DNA from: Bacillota bacterium
GTDB taxonomy: Bacteria > Bacillota > Clostridia > Christensenellales > Aristaeellaceae
Assembly (NCBI GenBank): GCA_023415715.1
Contig: JAEZJP010000020.1
Location: 10,569 to 74,568 of the forward strand
Reading direction: 5' to 3'
DNA: 64,000 bases
Shown: piece by piece, positions 61,953-64,000 of the stretch
How positions within the stretch are numbered: the first letter of the stretch is position 1
Layout of the letters: every line of letters begins with the position of its first letter
Translations under genes and position numbers: made by a program
The notes under the pieces: model-generated
Databases searched by the model: none
What the model was told of the DNA's origin: nothing
The model's input: the letters and a program-made list of their open reading frames with translations, nothing else

Positions 61953-62888
61953 ATGCAGACTGCGTCTCTTAACTTGATACATGCCGTCAGGCGGTTTAAC
62001 AGGTTTTATACAAATATACTGGGGCTGCTGAATCACCATTTGCTGAGCAGCGATTATTCCCTTCCGGAAGCCCGGGTGCTGTTCGAGCTTTATAACAGCC
62101 GGGACATAACCTCCAGGAAACTGACCGAGGAATTAAAAATCGATCCCGGCTACCTGAGCAGGATCTTAAAGCGCCTGGAAAAGCAAGGCTTGCTATGCCG
62201 TGCGAAATCAGCCGAGGACGGAAGGGCCTATCCGATCAACCTGACCGACAAGGGAATGGAAACGTTCCGGGAATTGGATGGGCTTTCTGACAAACAAATC
62301 GGCGGGCTTATGGCAAACCTCGACAAAGACCGCAGGGAACGGCTTATGAGCGGCATGCGGAATGTTGAGGGGGCGTTAAGCGGCGAGCCTGCTGTTTCAA
62401 AGGATGGCATCACGATCCGCAGCGATTTTCGGCCCGGGGATGCGGGGTACCTTATTTATCTGCACGGCTGGATCTACCAGAAGGAATGCGGATACGATCA
62501 TGGGTTCGAGGGGTACGTTTGCAAAACATTCTATGAATTTTTTGAAAACTACAGCCCGGACAAGGACAGGATCTATATTGCGGAGGCTGAGGGGAAAATC
62601 ATAGGCGCCATTGCCGTGGTGGGGCACACTGCGGTAAAGGCGCAGCTCAGGTGGTTCATCCTCCATCCGGATTTCCGCGGCCTGGGTTTGGGTTCACGGC
62701 TGATAGGGGAGGCCATGGCATACTTGCGTGAAAAGGGTTACAAAGACATATTTCTTTATACGACCAAGGATCAGCAGACCGCCATACGCATGTATGAAAA
62801 AGCAGGGTTTCAAAAAGTTTTGGAGCATGAGACCCGCATGTGGGGAAAGCATTTGACCGAACTGACATATGAATTGCATGAATCGTGA
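61953..62888 (+). CDS. MarR-GNAT fusion protein
   Basis: 311 residues from the ATG at 61953, behind GAAGGTGGG; earlier in-frame ATGs are too close to the promoter. Residues ~1-140 are a MarR winged helix (SRKLTEELKIDPGYLSRILKRLEKQGL, AEDGRAYPINLTDKG). Residues ~155-311 are a GNAT domain (FILHPDFRGLGLGSRLIGEA, YEKAGFQKV). Such fusions couple repression with acetylation of a small molecule. The gene is followed at 25 bases by a nitroreductase. Confidence 0.93.
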   Translation: MQTASLNLIHAVRRFNRFYTNILGLLNHHLLSSDYSLPEARVLFELYNSRDITSRKLTEELKIDPGYLSRILKRLEKQGLLCRAKSAEDGRAYPINLTDKGMETFRELDGLSDKQIGGLMANLDKDRRERLMSGMRNVEGALSGEPAVSKDGITIRSDFRPGDAGYLIYLHGWIYQKECGYDHGFEGYVCKTFYEFFENYSPDKDRIYIAEAEGKIIGAIAVVGHTAVKAQLRWFILHPDFRGLGLGSRLIGEAMAYLREKGYKDIFLYTTKDQQTAIRMYEKAGFQKVLEHETRMWGKHLTELTYELHES

Positions 62889-62912
62889 TATATATGAGCG
62901 GAGGGAAAAATC

Positions 62913-63479
62913 GTGGACCAGCTTCAGAACTTGATGGACATACTTTTAAAGCGCCGCAGCACCCGGGTATATGATGCGGAAAGAAACGTGGAACGGGAGA
63001 AAATTGATATGATGCTTCAGGCTGCCATGGCGGCGCCATCGGCCTGCAATTTGCAGCCTTGGGAGTTCATTGTCATCGAAAGACCTGAAAGATTGAAACA
63101 ATTGAAGGAATGCATCGGCGAAGGCAACGGGAGATACTACAACGCCCCTGCAGCCTTTGTGGTATGCGCCAATACAAGCTATATCCCCTGGGGTGGAAAC
63201 GCCGAGGCGGACACCAGCGCGGCCATTGAAAACCTGCTGCTGGCGGCCACGGCCCTGGGGCTGGGTACGGTATGGCTGGGTGACATCGACAGGGATAAGA
63301 TCCGCGCAATGCTGGACATACCGGACCATGTGTCGGTGAACAACGTGGTGCTGTTCGGTTATCCGGCCGAGGCGAAGGCTTCCCGCACGCAATATAACGA
63401 GGAAGCAATCTACTGGGACAAGTATGACCCCCGGCGGGAACACCCGGAAAGGACGACGGCGCTGAGATTCAAACCGTAA
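62913..63479 (+). CDS. Nitroreductase-family protein
   Basis: 188 residues with a GTG start at 62913 after CGGAGGG. FMN-binding patterns RRSTRVYDAERNVEREKIDMMLQAA with PSACNLQPWEFIVI, and AAIENLLLAATALGLGTVW. It is a cytoplasmic flavin reductase family member. Probably co-transcribed with the MarR-GNAT gene and thus under its operator. Confidence 0.93.
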   Translation: MDQLQNLMDILLKRRSTRVYDAERNVEREKIDMMLQAAMAAPSACNLQPWEFIVIERPERLKQLKECIGEGNGRYYNAPAAFVVCANTSYIPWGGNAEADTSAAIENLLLAATALGLGTVWLGDIDRDKIRAMLDIPDHVSVNNVVLFGYPAEAKASRTQYNEEAIYWDKYDPRREHPERTTALRFKP

Positions 63480-63503
63480 TTGTAAGACAGGCACCATCCT
63501 ACG

Positions 63504-63537
63504 AAAGCTTCCAGGTTAACTTCCGGAGGCTTTTTTT
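63504..63537 (+). terminator. Rho-independent terminator after nitroreductase
   Basis: Stem AAAGCTTCC (63504-63512) and GGAGGCTTT (63525-63533) with one G-U pair and a run of T residues. Confidence 0.88.
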
Positions 63538-63777
63538 GCGTGTTTCATTGTTTCTTATAAGCCAATCAGCAAAGAGCCAGAATACGATAACATTCTGGGC
63601 AATATATTTTCACAATTTACGGTTGCCGCAACGGCATTGCTCATATCGTACCTGAAACTGAAAAAATATTGGTATTTCCTCTTGGCACTTGCATTAGGCG
63701 GCATTGAAGAACTGTTTTTATATCTTGGGATCTACAAACTTGCAAGGAACGTAACCGGCTTTAATGCTTTCTTGTGA
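63538..63777 (+). pseudogene. C-terminal fragment of a small membrane protein
   Basis: The frame has no start codon and begins within the terminator region; it reads KPISKEPEYDNILGNIFSQF, then two hydrophobic stretches, and GGIEELFLYLGIYKLARN, then TGA. This pattern resembles the end of CBO0543-type membrane proteins of Clostridia, from memory. The N-terminal half is absent, so it is a remnant. Confidence 0.45.
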
Positions 63778-63785
63778 TGAACTAT

Positions 63786-63815
63786 TTGAAAACGCTGTTC
63801 ACTTTAAGGTATAAT
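63786..63815 (+). promoter_or_regulatory. Probable sigma-A promoter
   Basis: TTGAAA (63786-63791), 18-base spacer, TATAAT (63810-63815), about 52 bases before the last gene's ATG. Confidence 0.65.
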
Positions 63816-63866
63816 ATTCATACATTTGCTGTGGCCGCTTTTGTAGGATGTATAAGGAGATGGCTT

Positions 63867-64000
63867 ATGATTCAGATGAAATTGTTTTCCCCTGTCTTTC
63901 CCCTGCTTTCCTATACTCCCTTGCAATACATGCTAAGGGCCATGGAGGCAGGAACCGCTCCCGCCGCATGCTATGCGGACCGGGAGGAGGACCCGTCTGT
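63867..64000 (+). CDS. Unidentified protein, 3' end outside window
   Basis: AAGGAGATG precedes the ATG at 63867. The first 44 residues read MIQMKLFSPVFPLLSYTPLQ and AMEAGTAPAACYADREED, without a signal peptide or a family I recognise. The frame is open to the window edge. Confidence 0.6.
   Translation, partial: MIQMKLFSPVFPLLSYTPLQYMLRAMEAGTAPAACYADREEDPS

Overview
The window looks like chromosome of a Gram-positive, anaerobic, carbohydrate-using bacterium of the Clostridia (Bacillota). Evidence: strong AGGAGG-type ribosome sites, sigma-A promoters of the TTGACA-17-TATAAT type, a consensus cre site, YesN/YesM-type two-component genes, sugar ABC importers without their own ATPase, and several ferredoxin or flavodoxin proteins (EFR1 type, aldo/keto reductase with 4Fe-4S tail, iron-sulfur flavoprotein). 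Genus cannot be told from the sequence. I saw no rRNA, tRNA, CRISPR array or prophage.

Layout. 1-6.3 kb: end of an iron alcohol dehydrogenase, then a leftward MoxR / DUF58 / DUF4129 operon followed by two metallo-beta-lactamase-fold hydrolases. 6.6-15.6 kb: a sugar-acid locus: leftward binding protein, two permeases and an enolase-superfamily dehydratase; rightward YesN/YesM-like regulator pair and xylulokinase. 15.7-24.4 kb: a secreted protein with seven tandem 73-residue repeats, a GNAT enzyme, an Fe-S aldo/keto reductase, a c-di-GMP turnover protein, and a TetR-controlled EFR1 ferredoxin / FMN-binding pair. 24.4-34.1 kb: a LacI-controlled oligouronide operon (binding protein, two permeases, heparinase II/III-like lyase, DUF2264, GH88 unsaturated glucuronyl hydrolase). 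34.2-39.2 kb: an amidohydrolase and an RlmD-type rRNA methyltransferase, then a decayed patch with a RAYT transposase, REP-like palindromes and two gene fragments. 39.2-48.7 kb: GntR/ABC operon whose permease is fused to an acyltransferase-3 domain, HD hydrolase, dihydrouridine synthase, a rifamycin phosphotransferase homologue, hydrolase and methyltransferases. 48.8-64 kb: small regulators and flavoproteins, two signalling proteins (7TM-GGDEF, hybrid histidine kinase), a ChrB / MFS / phosphoesterase operon with twin operator-like repeats, creatininase-like and HD proteins, GNATs, a MarR-GNAT fusion and a nitroreductase.

How the parts work together. The two ABC operons probably import sugar acids or oligouronides; neither encodes an ATPase, so a shared MsmX/MsmK-type ATPase elsewhere is expected. 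In both, a hairpin region separates the binding-protein gene from the permeases, as expected for higher binding-protein expression. The uronide enzymes have no signal peptides and should act in the cytoplasm on imported fragments.

Most unusual features: intergenic islands packed with consecutive perfect hairpins (9568-9727, 61698-61887, and related sequence at 1080-1320 and 6435-6590); the RAYT/REP patch beside a broken second RlmD-like gene; the ABC-2 permease/acyltransferase fusion; and the ChrB-MFS operon with duplicated GGTTACAA operators. All functions are inferred by reading the sequence; no database search was run.
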